Below, piece by piece: positions 38,183-47,121 of a stretch of 64,000 nt of DNA. The notes below the pieces were generated by a model. It searched no databases, had not been told where the DNA came from, and was given only the letters and a program-made list of their open reading frames with translations. The stretch is taken from NCBI RefSeq assembly GCF_001456025.1, contig NZ_LMTZ01000084.1:62001-126000 (forward strand). The letters run 5' to 3'. The DNA comes from Mastigocoleus testarum BC008. Its GTDB lineage: Bacteria > Cyanobacteriota > Cyanobacteriia > Cyanobacteriales > Nostocaceae. Made by a program: the position numbers and the translations under genes. The first letter of the stretch is position 1. Each line of letters opens with the position of its first letter.

Positions 38183-40494
38183 TGTCCGATCGCAACATAT
38201 TTATTCAGTTAGAACCTCGAAGCATTGCTGCTTGTGAGTCTTTATCCGATCGATTATCCTTCATGGGTAACGCACTTCAACATCAAGTCGATGTCTTTGA
38301 AGAGTCACGGAATGCAGACATTATCCTAGATTTAGCCCCAACGGGTACGGGAAAAACTAAAGCGGGATTAACTGTTTTACTTCATAATCCCAAACAAAAT
38401 GCAATTTACATAGCTCCCACTAACGCTTTAATCGAACAACAGAGAGAAGCAGCAGAAAAATTCGTTAAAGATGCTGGTTTACCCCACGTTGTCAAATCTG
38501 CTTCTGCAAAAGAAATCAAAAACTGGTCTGATGATCAAGTTGGTAAACGTTCCGGGGAAAAACTATATAACGTACTACGCAATCCAGCGATAATTTTCCC
38601 AGAAGTAGGAGCAAATAGACCTATTTTATTGGTGACAAATCCTGATATCTTTTATTATGCGACGTTCTTTGCTTACAACAAACTCGATCGCGATAACATT
38701 GCTAATGGTTTCTACACCAGGTTCGCTACAGTTATTTTTGATGAATTCCATCTTTACGATGCAAAACAACTAGTAGGATTGTTATTTTATCTTGCCTACT
38801 ATCATGTTTTTGGTTTTTTTAAAAATCAGAGAAAAGTTGTTTTACTAACCGCTACACCAGAACCTGCTTGTGAAGCTGCATTACAAAGTTTAGCAAAGCA
38901 AGGTGTGAAAATTACCAGAATTGACGGTGAGAATAAAAATAGTGAAAATCAAAACTCTCAGCTTTTACCTTCCCAAACAGCAGTCAACTTAGAACTACGA
39001 CCAAAACCAGATCGACGAGATGATTTACTACAAGCAATAGCAAACGAGATAGTAGAGCGGATCCAAGAAAAACCAGAACAAAATGGCGCGGTAATTCTCG
39101 ACTCCAAAGATAATATTAATAGATTAGCTAACCTACTCAAGCACAAAGGTTTTGAAGATAAATTTGGACGGATTACAGGTTCAACACCACAACTCGATCG
39201 CAAATTAGCCGCTCAAAAACAAATTATCCTTGCTACCAGCACAGTCGATGTCGGATTTAACTTCGAACGAAATATTCAAACAAAGCGCCAAAACTTAGAC
39301 TGGTTAATATTTTCCGCACGCGATCGCGCCGCATTTTGGCAAAGATTAGGACGCGTTGGACGGGTGCTGGGTAAGACCAAAACCGATATTCCTTCCGATG
39401 CGATCGCCTATTTACCCGATACAGCTTGGGAGCAAGGTTTATCTTGTTCAGGTGTATCTTCTTTAAATACTATTGGAGGACGGGAAGCACTCAAAAAGAC
39501 CTTAGAAAAAATATCCTGTCTCGATAAACCATTTTTACATGCATATTGGCGTTCGGAAGCATTTTTAGAAATCGCACGTCCGTTGCTAGAGTTGGAAAAT
39601 AAACTCAAAAATTTAGCTGGTAGCGAGTATATCCCTCAATTATTCAACACTTTAAAAGATTGTTTGGGAGGAAATCGCACCTGGGATGATTATCGCTGGA
39701 GAATGAAAATTTTATTGGGTGCGGGAAATATTGCTAAAACTCCAGTGAAAGATTTGAAGAAAGGTTGGAAATTTTTACCAGGTGGTCAAGCTTTTGTCAG
39801 AACATTTATCAAAGCTAACTTTCCTGATGACTGGGAAGAATTTCAAGCAGGAAATATAACTTTAGCAGATTATGAAGAAATTTTTTCAGAAAGAGATGAA
39901 GCAGTAAACGAATTAAAAGAATTCGCTGAAATTTGGAAAGCTAGCTATTCTCCCTTATTTAAATTCCGAGATAGCTTATTTGAAAACCTCCCAATTACTG
40001 ACCCCCATGGATTTCTACTTGATGAGTCAGAACAAACAATTTTAGACCCAATTCATCTACTGAGGTATTACGAGTTCCAGAAAAAAGATGAATTAATTGA
40101 ATTAACAGCACGAGCAGAAAACACCTATGACTTGAGCTTTCGTTTGTCTTACCCCGATGATTACCAAGATTTTATCAACCTAGAACTCAATAAACTAACA
40201 GCTTTCAAAAACATTCAAATTATCCGCAAACTAGAAGATGCGATTCGTCCCACACCCTTACTCGCAGAACTAGAAAAAGACTTATTTCCAGGAATAATTA
40301 TTTGTCCTCGAACAAATGCTGCTGCGATTTATCAACTCCGCAAAGAAGGAATCGCATCATATCCAATCACCGTTGAATGTGACGATCTAACTAAAGACTA
40401 TACAATATTACCTGGATTGTCAGGAATACTAGCGATCGCAATGAAATTTAAACAGTTACGTCTTCCAGATGATGAATGTTTTATTGCTGGTTAG
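38182..40494 (+). CDS. cas3: Cas3 helicase of type I-D
   Basis: 770 aa superfamily 2 helicase. Motif I APTGTGKT (52-59), motif II DEFH (187-190, in VIFDEFHLYDA), motif III TATPE, and later motifs STVDVGFNF and RLGRVGR are intact. There is no HD nuclease domain, as usual for I-D where HD is on Cas10d. It unwinds target DNA after recognition by the effector. Starts by a one-base TAATG overlap with csc1, so it is the last gene of the coupled effector operon; a palindromic repeat follows. Confidence 0.95.
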   Translation: MSDRNIFIQLEPRSIAACESLSDRLSFMGNALQHQVDVFEESRNADIILDLAPTGTGKTKAGLTVLLHNPKQNAIYIAPTNALIEQQREAAEKFVKDAGLPHVVKSASAKEIKNWSDDQVGKRSGEKLYNVLRNPAIIFPEVGANRPILLVTNPDIFYYATFFAYNKLDRDNIANGFYTRFATVIFDEFHLYDAKQLVGLLFYLAYYHVFGFFKNQRKVVLLTATPEPACEAALQSLAKQGVKITRIDGENKNSENQNSQLLPSQTAVNLELRPKPDRRDDLLQAIANEIVERIQEKPEQNGAVILDSKDNINRLANLLKHKGFEDKFGRITGSTPQLDRKLAAQKQIILATSTVDVGFNFERNIQTKRQNLDWLIFSARDRAAFWQRLGRVGRVLGKTKTDIPSDAIAYLPDTAWEQGLSCSGVSSLNTIGGREALKKTLEKISCLDKPFLHAYWRSEAFLEIARPLLELENKLKNLAGSEYIPQLFNTLKDCLGGNRTWDDYRWRMKILLGAGNIAKTPVKDLKKGWKFLPGGQAFVRTFIKANFPDDWEEFQAGNITLADYEEIFSERDEAVNELKEFAEIWKASYSPLFKFRDSLFENLPITDPHGFLLDESEQTILDPIHLLRYYEFQKKDELIELTARAENTYDLSFRLSYPDDYQDFINLELNKLTAFKNIQIIRKLEDAIRPTPLLAELEKDLFPGIIICPRTNAAAIYQLRKEGIASYPITVECDDLTKDYTILPGLSGILAIAMKFKQLRLPDDECFIAG

Positions 40495-40523
40495 CGCAAA
40501 GAGCACAGTAATAAATCTGCCAT

Positions 40524-40625
40524 TATAGCAATCCTAAATCACTTATGAAAATCAATATTGTAGAGACGTTGCATGCAACGTCCCTACAGGATTCATCTGT
40601 TTACGAATCAAATATGATTGCTATA
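40524..40625. repeat. Palindromic dispersed element, copy between cas3 and mntA
   Basis: Ends TATAGCAATC and GATTGCTATA form a 10-bp terminal inverted repeat. The centre (40561-40586) is a near-perfect 26-bp palindrome starting TAGAGACGTTGCATG. A relative with the same right arm lies between cas6 and cas4; other centres of this family occur near 20176, 33420, 47202 and 49756. Looks like a MITE family. Confidence 0.75.
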
Positions 40626-40675
40626 TCAAATATATCAAAGCGTTAAAATACGGTGAATAGTAATAGGAAATACCC

Positions 40676-41128
40676 ATGCTAGAAACATCACCTGACATTG
40701 AAAATATCAAGAAACTAGCTCAAAAACTACCAGAAAAAATTCCCTACTTGAAAATGCTAGTGTTGTTTGGTTCGAGAGCAACAGGTAATGCTGGTAATAA
40801 TAGCGACTGGGATTTTGCAGTTTTATATGACAATAAACAAGATAACGATGATACAAAGGCTTGGGGTAGATTTGATTTACCAATGTTGATTGGAGAAGTA
40901 TTAGATATTAATCCCGAGAAAATCGATGTAGTCGAACTAAATCATTGTTCTTGGTTAATTTCTCATTTTGTTGCTCGCGATGGTATTTTAATTTTTGAAA
41001 AAGATCCTTATGGTTTTGAATATTTTCGCTTAACATCCTTAAAGCCAGAATCAGAACTGAAAAAATTCCGTGAAGAGCAACATAAATTGATTGCAATAGA
41101 TCTAAATAATTGGTCAAAATCAACATGA
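40676..41128 (+). CDS. mntA: MNT-domain antitoxin (minimal nucleotidyltransferase, MntA-like)
   Basis: 150 aa. The nucleotidyltransferase motif GSX10DXD is exact: G32-S33 ... D44-W-D46 in LFGSRATGNAGNNSDWDFAV. MNT antitoxins neutralise the paired HEPN RNase by transferring AMP units to a tyrosine in its active-site loop. The gene overlaps the HEPN gene by 4 nt (ATGA at 41125), the usual coupled layout. It lies inside a type I-D cas operon, as reported for the Aphanizomenon flos-aquae HEPN-MNT system. Confidence 0.9.
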   Translation: MLETSPDIENIKKLAQKLPEKIPYLKMLVLFGSRATGNAGNNSDWDFAVLYDNKQDNDDTKAWGRFDLPMLIGEVLDINPEKIDVVELNHCSWLISHFVARDGILIFEKDPYGFEYFRLTSLKPESELKKFREEQHKLIAIDLNNWSKST

Positions 41129-41559
41129 GTAGTATAGATTCTGAAATTATTTTAGCTAGGTTAAGGTTGATTGCGAAATATTATAATACCCTGGAACAGT
41201 TTTCTGATGTTAGCCTTGATGATTTTCTTGGTGATTTTAATAAGCAACTCATTGTAGAAAGACTATTGCAATTAATGATTCAATCAGCAATAGATATAAA
41301 TAACCATATTTTATCTAGACTACAGCCAGATAATGTGGTTAGTAATTTTGAAGTATTTATAGAGCTTGCTAAATGTGATGTAATCACTGAAGATTTAGCT
41401 ATAAAATTAGCACCGTCAGCAGGTTTAAGAAATCGTTTGGTTCATGAATATGATGATATCGATTCTAGCCAAGTGTTTAAAGCGATTTCTTTTGCGCTAC
41501 AACAATATCCTCTGTATGTGAAACAAATCAACAATTATTTAATATCTTTAGAACAATAA
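41125..41559 (+). CDS. hepT: HEPN-domain toxin RNase (HepT-like, DUF86)
   Basis: 144 aa all-helical protein. The RX4HXY motif is exact: R102, H107 and Y109 in LRNRLVHEYD; Tyr109 matches the number of the AMPylated tyrosine described for the Aphanizomenon HEPN toxin, which supports the ATG at 41125 over the in-frame ATG at 41110. HEPN toxins of this class trim the 3' end of tRNAs. Cotranslated with the upstream mntA; cas6 follows 63 nt downstream. In this setting it may act as a guard of CRISPR function, which is inference. Confidence 0.9.
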   Translation: MSSIDSEIILARLRLIAKYYNTLEQFSDVSLDDFLGDFNKQLIVERLLQLMIQSAIDINNHILSRLQPDNVVSNFEVFIELAKCDVITEDLAIKLAPSAGLRNRLVHEYDDIDSSQVFKAISFALQQYPLYVKQINNYLISLEQ

Positions 41560-41622
41560 AATTTTCAATAATGCAATCATAACTTTGTGATTCATGATTC
41601 ATAATTTCTAAAGAACAAAAAA

Positions 41623-42486
41623 ATGCCCCACAGCTTAATCCTCAACCTCCTACCACAGTCAACGATCTATCCACAATTCCTAACGGGAAGACACTACCAT
41701 GCATTATTCCTCAACCTTGTGAGTTCAGTAGATCGCACATTGGGTGATATTCTACATGATTCTACCGCAGATAAAGCCTTTACTCTTTCTCCTTTACAAG
41801 TAAAATTAGACCCTCCAAGATACACAGACAGGAAATACACAGACAAAAAATATATAGACAAAAGAAAAATTCATGTCTTGCAGTATCAGCAACAAAAACC
41901 TATTAACTCCGGTACTCCATGTTGGTGGAGGATATCATTACTTGATGACACCCTATTTGGGAAACTAACGCAACTATGGCTAAATATTAACCCCGAACAA
42001 CCTTGGCATTTAGGTTCTGCAGATTTATTTATTACTAGCATTCAAGGTACTCCCCAATCTATTCAACCTTGGGCAAATGCTTGCAGTTACTCTCAATTAT
42101 ACGATCGCGCAAGTAACACCGAGAAAACAATTACTTTTGTCTTTGCAACTCCAACAGCTTTCCGTCAAGGAAGTTATGATAGTGGTTTACCTACGAGGGA
42201 TTTGGTTTTTAGAAGTTTGTTAAAACGCTGGAATAAGTATAGTGGAATAGAGTTTGATTCCGAATTTATCGAGTCGATTTATCCCAGTTTCTTTAACATT
42301 AAAACAGAAATTGCTAGTGATTCTCGAAGTAAATTTATTGGTTGTGTCGGTGAGATTAGCTATCGCATCATGGGTAATGTAGATGCAGAAGCAATTAAGA
42401 AAATAAATACTCTTGCTGATTTTGCTTTATATGCAGGAGTTGGACGGAAAACCCCCATGGGGATGGGGATGGTCAGAAGAATTTAG
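41623..42486 (+). CDS. cas6: Cas6 pre-crRNA endoribonuclease
   Basis: 287 aa RAMP protein. The C-terminal glycine-rich loop typical of Cas6 is clear (AGVGRKTPMGMGMVRRI, the last 17 residues), with two RRM-like halves before it. Cas6 cuts the CRISPR repeat at the base of its hairpin, leaving the 8-nt handle, here ATTGAAAC. A His near the N-terminus (in GRHYHALFL) is a candidate catalytic residue. It follows the mntA-hepT pair and is separated from cas4 by 281 nt containing a palindromic element. Confidence 0.92.
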   Translation: MPHSLILNLLPQSTIYPQFLTGRHYHALFLNLVSSVDRTLGDILHDSTADKAFTLSPLQVKLDPPRYTDRKYTDKKYIDKRKIHVLQYQQQKPINSGTPCWWRISLLDDTLFGKLTQLWLNINPEQPWHLGSADLFITSIQGTPQSIQPWANACSYSQLYDRASNTEKTITFVFATPTAFRQGSYDSGLPTRDLVFRSLLKRWNKYSGIEFDSEFIESIYPSFFNIKTEIASDSRSKFIGCVGEISYRIMGNVDAEAIKKINTLADFALYAGVGRKTPMGMGMVRRI

Positions 42487-42594
42487 GTATTACTTTATTG
42501 CTCTTCCATCACTAAGCGGCAGAGGAAAATAATAAATCCTCATCAGACAATGGATTAGGAATGGCTCCTTGTAATCTATTCATAAGGTAAATTG

Positions 42595-42705
42595 TAGAGA
42601 TGTTGCATGCAACATCTCTACAGGAATCACCCATTCATAAATCAAATCTGATTGCTATAAATTTTCTCAAAGTCCCCCTTTCCAAGTGGGATTTAGGGGG
42701 ATCCT
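42595..42705. repeat. Palindromic dispersed element, copy between cas6 and cas4
   Basis: A perfect 26-bp palindrome (42595-42620, starting TAGAGATGTTGCATG) is followed by an arm ending GATTGCTATA, closely matching the element at 40524-40625 in the same orientation. The next stretch (about 42670-42703) has an AGTCCCCCTT ... AGGGGGAT inverted repeat, another common cyanobacterial dispersed motif. Confidence 0.75.
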
Positions 42706-42767
42706 AAATTTATCTAATAGGATAATGATTCCGTAAATATTATATAAAAAATAGCGAGTTTTAAATC

Positions 42768-43358
42768 ATGACTGAATATATTCCCATCGCGGCATTAAAT
42801 CAATATGCCTATTGTTCTCATCGTTGTTGGAGAATGTTTTGTATCGGTGAGTTTATTGATAATAAATACACTATTGAAGGTACTAGTTTACATGAAAGAG
42901 TACATACAACCGGTGAAGGTAATCAAGAAGAAACTTGGCAAGTTAGAGCAATTTGGTTGAAATCTGAAAAATATCAATTAATTGGTAAATCCGATCTAAT
43001 TGAATCAGAAAATGGAGAGTTTTATCCAGTTGAATATAAACGTGGAAAAAAAGGTGAATGGGATAATGATGAATTACAGGTTTGCGCCCAAGCTTTGTGT
43101 TTGGAGGAAATGATAGGGAAAGTTGTGCAGACTGGGTATGTTTATTATGCTCAAACCCATCAAAGACAATTAGTAGAAATTTCTGATGATCTGCGACAAC
43201 AAACTATTAATACTATTGCTGATGTTACCAGGATAATCGAAACAGGAATAATGCCACGGGCTGTTTATAGTAAAAGATGTAGGGGATGCAGTTTATCAGA
43301 GCAATGTTTACCAAAATTGGTAGATAAAGTTGGTAAATATATTGAATCTGAAGATTAA
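42768..43358 (+). CDS. cas4: Cas4 exonuclease
   Basis: 196 aa RecB-like nuclease with Fe-S cluster. N-terminal YAYCSHRC (C16, C20) and C-terminal RCRGCSLSEQC (C171, C174, C180) supply cluster cysteines. The nuclease core shows KSDLIE and PVEYKRGKKG, then an ELQVCAQALCLEE QxxxY-like helix. Cas4 trims prespacers and helps choose the PAM and orientation before Cas1-Cas2 integration. It begins the adaptation block cas4-cas1-cas2. Confidence 0.93.
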   Translation: MTEYIPIAALNQYAYCSHRCWRMFCIGEFIDNKYTIEGTSLHERVHTTGEGNQEETWQVRAIWLKSEKYQLIGKSDLIESENGEFYPVEYKRGKKGEWDNDELQVCAQALCLEEMIGKVVQTGYVYYAQTHQRQLVEISDDLRQQTINTIADVTRIIETGIMPRAVYSKRCRGCSLSEQCLPKLVDKVGKYIESED

Positions 43359-43390
43359 TCATCAAAATAATAAATAAGGAGAAATAAAAA

Positions 43391-44395
43391 ATGGGTACTG
43401 TTTATGTCACTCAGGAAGATACTTTTATTGGAAAAGTTGATGAAAGATTGAATGTAAGGTTTGAAAAGAAAACTATTTTAGATGTACCTTTACTGAAAGT
43501 TGATGGTGTGGTTGTTATGGGTCGGGCGAGTATTTCCCCCGCTGCGATCGCAGAATTAGTTCACAACAAAATCCCCCTGACTTTCCTCACTCTGAATGGT
43601 AAATATATCGCTCGCTTGGAACCAGAAATGAATAAAAATATTTTCCTGCGTTCCGCTCAGTGGAAAGCTGCTGGTGATTCAACTCAAGCGATTCATGTTA
43701 CCAAGGCTTTTGTCAGAGGAAAGCTGAAAAATTACCGTAAATCTTTATTAAAAACTCAGCGCAACTATCCAGATATCAATGTCAGTAAGGGAATAAGTCA
43801 ACTTGAGAATTCTTTAGTTTCTTTGCATAAAGCAACTACAATCGATTCAATTCGTGGTTGTGAAGGTGCTGCAAGCGCCGCATATTTTAGTTGTTTTGAT
43901 AACTTTATTCGTGTGGATGATTTTAGTTTTAATTCCCGGAATCGTCGTCCACCAACAGATCCAGTTAATTCCCTTTTGAGTTTGGGATACTCATTATTGC
44001 GTCACGATATTCAAGGTGCTTTAAATATTGTTGGTTTCGATCCATATTTGGGATATTTACACACTGAACGTTACGGTAGACCATCTTTAGCGTTAGATTT
44101 GATGGAAGAATTCCGTCCTTTGATTGTCGATTCGTTGGTTCTTGGTGCAATCAACCGCAAAATTTTCAAACCATCTGATTTTCAGAAAGAACCGATTAGT
44201 AATGCGGTTTCTCTAACTAAGGAGAAGTTACACGAGTTTCTGAGGTTATATCAGGAGAAAAAACTGACAAAATTTACCCATCCAGTTTTGAAAATCAAAA
44301 AGACCTATCAAGAAGCTTTTGAAATTCAAGCCCGGTTGTTGGGTAAATATCTCATGGGGGAAACCGATAAATATCCACCTTTAATCGTGAAGTAA
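43391..44395 (+). CDS. cas1: Cas1 integrase (type I-D)
   Basis: 334 aa CRISPR integrase. Metal-binding residues are visible: E158 in RGCEGAAS, H224 in GYLHTERYG and the acidic cluster ALDLMEEFRP (D236, E239). The N-terminal beta-domain precedes the helical catalytic domain. Together with Cas2 it inserts new spacers at the leader end of the array. AAGGAG precedes the ATG, 32 nt after cas4. Confidence 0.96.
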   Translation: MGTVYVTQEDTFIGKVDERLNVRFEKKTILDVPLLKVDGVVVMGRASISPAAIAELVHNKIPLTFLTLNGKYIARLEPEMNKNIFLRSAQWKAAGDSTQAIHVTKAFVRGKLKNYRKSLLKTQRNYPDINVSKGISQLENSLVSLHKATTIDSIRGCEGAASAAYFSCFDNFIRVDDFSFNSRNRRPPTDPVNSLLSLGYSLLRHDIQGALNIVGFDPYLGYLHTERYGRPSLALDLMEEFRPLIVDSLVLGAINRKIFKPSDFQKEPISNAVSLTKEKLHEFLRLYQEKKLTKFTHPVLKIKKTYQEAFEIQARLLGKYLMGETDKYPPLIVK

Positions 44396-44492
44396 TACGA
44401 CTTACCAGCTCAATAATCCGCCTGGGAATTTGGTTAATTGAGAATGCTCAAGTTATCGAAATTATCCTTTACCCTCAGTTCCTCGATCCATA

Positions 44493-44765
44493 ATGTTTGT
44501 TGTTGTTTCCTACGATATTCCTGAAGATAAACGTCGCACTAAAATTCATAAAATTCTTAAGTCCTATGGGCAGTGGATGCAGTATTCTGTTTTTGAGTGC
44601 GATTTAACCGATACCCAATATGCTAGACTGCGATCGCGTCTTTCGAAGGTAATTGAACCTTCTGTTGATAGCATTCGTTTTTATTCGCTGTGTGGTTGTT
44701 GTCAACCAAAAATTGAGCGTATTGGTGGTGAAGTCCCACGAGATAATACAGTATTTTTTGCTTGA
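44493..44765 (+). CDS. cas2: Cas2
   Basis: 90 aa ferredoxin-fold protein with VVSYDIPEDKRR (Asp8) at the N-terminus and a C-terminal VPRDNTVFFA strand. Structural partner of Cas1 in spacer integration. It starts 97 nt after cas1; the leader of array 2 begins right after its stop codon. Full length for the family. Confidence 0.96.
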   Translation: MFVVVSYDIPEDKRRTKIHKILKSYGQWMQYSVFECDLTDTQYARLRSRLSKVIEPSVDSIRFYSLCGCCQPKIERIGGEVPRDNTVFFA

Positions 44766-45028
44766 TGTTTGCTAGTCTTTTGCGCCAACCTGTGGGTCTT
44801 AGAAATGAGTTGTTAAATTTAGCGGCTGAAATCCTTACTGCACATAGCTTTGAGCGATTTTCACTAGATAAGAGGTTGGCGCAACTCTTGAAATCTTCTC
44901 TATGTAAGGGTTTGAGCAATTTTTTCGAGTTGCACTCTTGACACTCCTGCGGCTGAAACAGTATTTTAGATGAGGTTGGCGCAAATGTACCTTGAAAACT
45001 AAATATAGCAAGGGTTCCATTACGAGCA
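44766..45028 (+). promoter_or_regulatory. Leader of CRISPR array 2
   Basis: 263 bases between cas2 and the first repeat. AGGTTGGCGCAA occurs at 44873-44884 and 44973-44984, exactly 100 bp apart, and as an exact inverted copy at 44780-44791. GCGGCTGAAA occurs at 44822-44831 and 44949-44958. The proximal AGGTTGGCGCAA ends 45 nt before the first repeat base. These are candidate sites for adaptation factors or promoter control. The same geometry appears in the array 1 leader with a different core. Confidence 0.75.
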
Positions 45029-46482
45029 GTTGAAACTCACTAAAATCCCTATCAGGGATTGAAACCAAATCATCCCCCAGGAGATAATTACCTCCTATGT
45101 TGAAACTCACTAAAATCCCTATCAGGGATTGAAACGCGTTTATTTCAAAGACGGAACGAGTGACACTTGTTGAAACTCACTAAAATCCCTATCAGGGATT
45201 GAAACCCGCTAATCTTCTCGAACCTGCGCCTGCTCTTTTAGTTGAAACTCACTAAAATCCCTATCAGGGATTGAAACTTTTGTATTTAAATAACATGGCT
45301 GCTAATTCACAAGTTGAAACTCACTAAAATCCCTATCAGGGATTGAAACACCACCAGATGCGCCAACATTAGTAGAGCTATTTGGTTGAAACTCACTAAA
45401 ATCCCTATCAGGGATTGAAACCCATTGGGGCAGGTTGCCATTTCATTAATTTTTGCGTTGAAACTCACTAAAATCCCTATCAGGGATTGAAACAGGCTAG
45501 AATTTGGCTCCCCTGCCCAACCTTCTAAGTTGAAACTCACTAAAATCCCTATCAGGGATTGAAACGTTGGTGGAACTGCTTGCTCACACCAGTTTCGTTG
45601 AAACTCACTAAAATCCCTATCAGGGATTGAAACAAGCTTAAAAATTCTTAGTGAGCTTTCAAGCATTGTTGAAACTCACTAAAATCCCTATCAGGGATTG
45701 AAACGATTCCTGCTACTTCTTTGGAACCGCCCCGATTGTTGAAACTCACTAAAATCCCTATCAGGGATTGAAACTTCTCAAAAACATGCCTGAGTATCGA
45801 ACGACACGTTGAAACTCACTAAAATCCCTATCAGGGATTGAAACTTCTAACTTTAAATCCCCTGCTTTTGCGATCGCGTTGAAACTCACTAAAATCCCTA
45901 TCAGGGATTGAAACTGATAATAGCTAATCTTTCCCGACTTAGCGTATAGTTGAAACTCACTAAAATCCCTATCAGGGATTGAAACTTGATTCCTTAACTC
46001 TCTGTCAAAGATTCGTTCGTTGAAACTCACTAAAATCCCTATCAGGGATTGAAACCCAAAAGGTTTGTTTCAAGAACCGCCTAAACGTTGAAACTCACTA
46101 AAATCCCTATCAGGGATTGAAACGTACGCTTTTCTTCAACCTGATTTTGTGGAAGAAGTTGAAACTCACTAAAATCCCTATCAGGGATTGAAACTTACTT
46201 GCTTTAATCTATGACGGAGCGATCGTTGTTGAAACTCACTAAAATCCCTATCAGGGATTGAAACATAACATTGCAATGTTACTCCAAACGTGTAATCCAT
46301 GTGTTGAAACTCACTAAAATCCCTATCAGGGATTGAAACGTCTGGATTAAAATTTTTTGGATCAACCACAGTTCCGTTGAAACTCACTAAAATCCCTATC
46401 AGGGATTGAAACACTAGATCTAATTCAATACATCCATTGGTATATGTTGAAACTCACTAAAATCCCTATCAGGGATTGAAAC
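45029..46482 (+). CRISPR. CRISPR array 2 (type I-D): 21 repeats of 37 nt, 20 spacers
   Basis: All 21 repeats appear identical: start GTTGAAACTCACTAAAATCC, end AGGGATTGAAAC, with a 7-bp hairpin AATCCCT/AGGGATT. Starts: 45029, 45099, 45169, 45241, 45313, 45385, 45457, 45529, 45597, 45668, 45738, 45808, 45878, 45949, 46019, 46087, 46158, 46228, 46303, 46376, 46446. Spacers are 31-38 nt, mostly 33 or 35. Orientation follows from the 3' ATTGAAAC handle and the leader next to cas2. No degenerate terminal repeat is seen. Spacer 12 ends with a full HIP1 octamer (45870-45877). Confidence 0.99.
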
Positions 46483-46647
46483 TCAGCAAGAACAAAGCGA
46501 TCGCTCCTTTAGCAAACACTCTCAGTTTTCTCAGATAACTCTTAGCAAAGACTCATTTACCAATCACCAACCCCTCAGACTCATCACCGATATTAGTAAT
46601 CAAGGAAAAGAAAACGACATAAAACAAAGTTTACAGGAGCAATCACC

Positions 46648-47121
46648 ATGAATTTCAACAGAGTAGCAGGTTTAGGAATCGCATCAATTGTATTATTCGG
46701 TAGTGTTGTTTCAGTAGTAGTTAGTCCCGAAGTAGCCGAAGCGCGTCCCGCACACCAAGATACAATAGTTGCGAACAAATCTAAATCGCTGATTGCATCC
46801 GGTAACTTTGTTAAATCAGAAAAAGCTACCACCGGTAAAGCCAAAATCGTCAATATGAATGGTAAACGCTATCTCAAATTTGATGAAGCATTTAGTACCG
46901 GTAATGGTCCCGACGTGAAAGTTATCTTACATAAAAGCAGCACTGTACCAGGAAATATTCAAGAAGGAAACTACATTACCCTTGCACCAATCCAAAAATT
47001 CAAAGGTGCTCAGACCTATGAAATTCCTGAAAACGTAAATCTGGACGAATTCAAATCTGTCGGAATCTGGTGTGAAGAATTCAACGCAACCTTTGGTTAC
47101 GCTAGCCTGCAAAATACTTAA
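46648..47121 (+). CDS. Exported DM13 domain protein
   Basis: 157 aa. N-terminal signal peptide (hydrophobic GLGIASIVLFGSVVSVVV, probable cleavage after VAEA near 33). The DM13 domain covers about 48-155 with GPDVKVILHK, YEIPENVNLDEF and VGIWCEEFNATFGYA, including its conserved Cys. DM13 domains are proposed to act in extracellular redox or electron transfer; role here unknown. CAGGAG precedes the ATG. It lies just after array 2 but shows no link to CRISPR function. Confidence 0.88.
   Translation: MNFNRVAGLGIASIVLFGSVVSVVVSPEVAEARPAHQDTIVANKSKSLIASGNFVKSEKATTGKAKIVNMNGKRYLKFDEAFSTGNGPDVKVILHKSSTVPGNIQEGNYITLAPIQKFKGAQTYEIPENVNLDEFKSVGIWCEEFNATFGYASLQNT

Noticed and set aside
44835..46414. Several minus-strand ORFs across array 2 with repeated VSIPDRDFSEFQ
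   Set aside because: Periodic peptides come from the reverse complement of the CRISPR repeat, not from a repeat protein.
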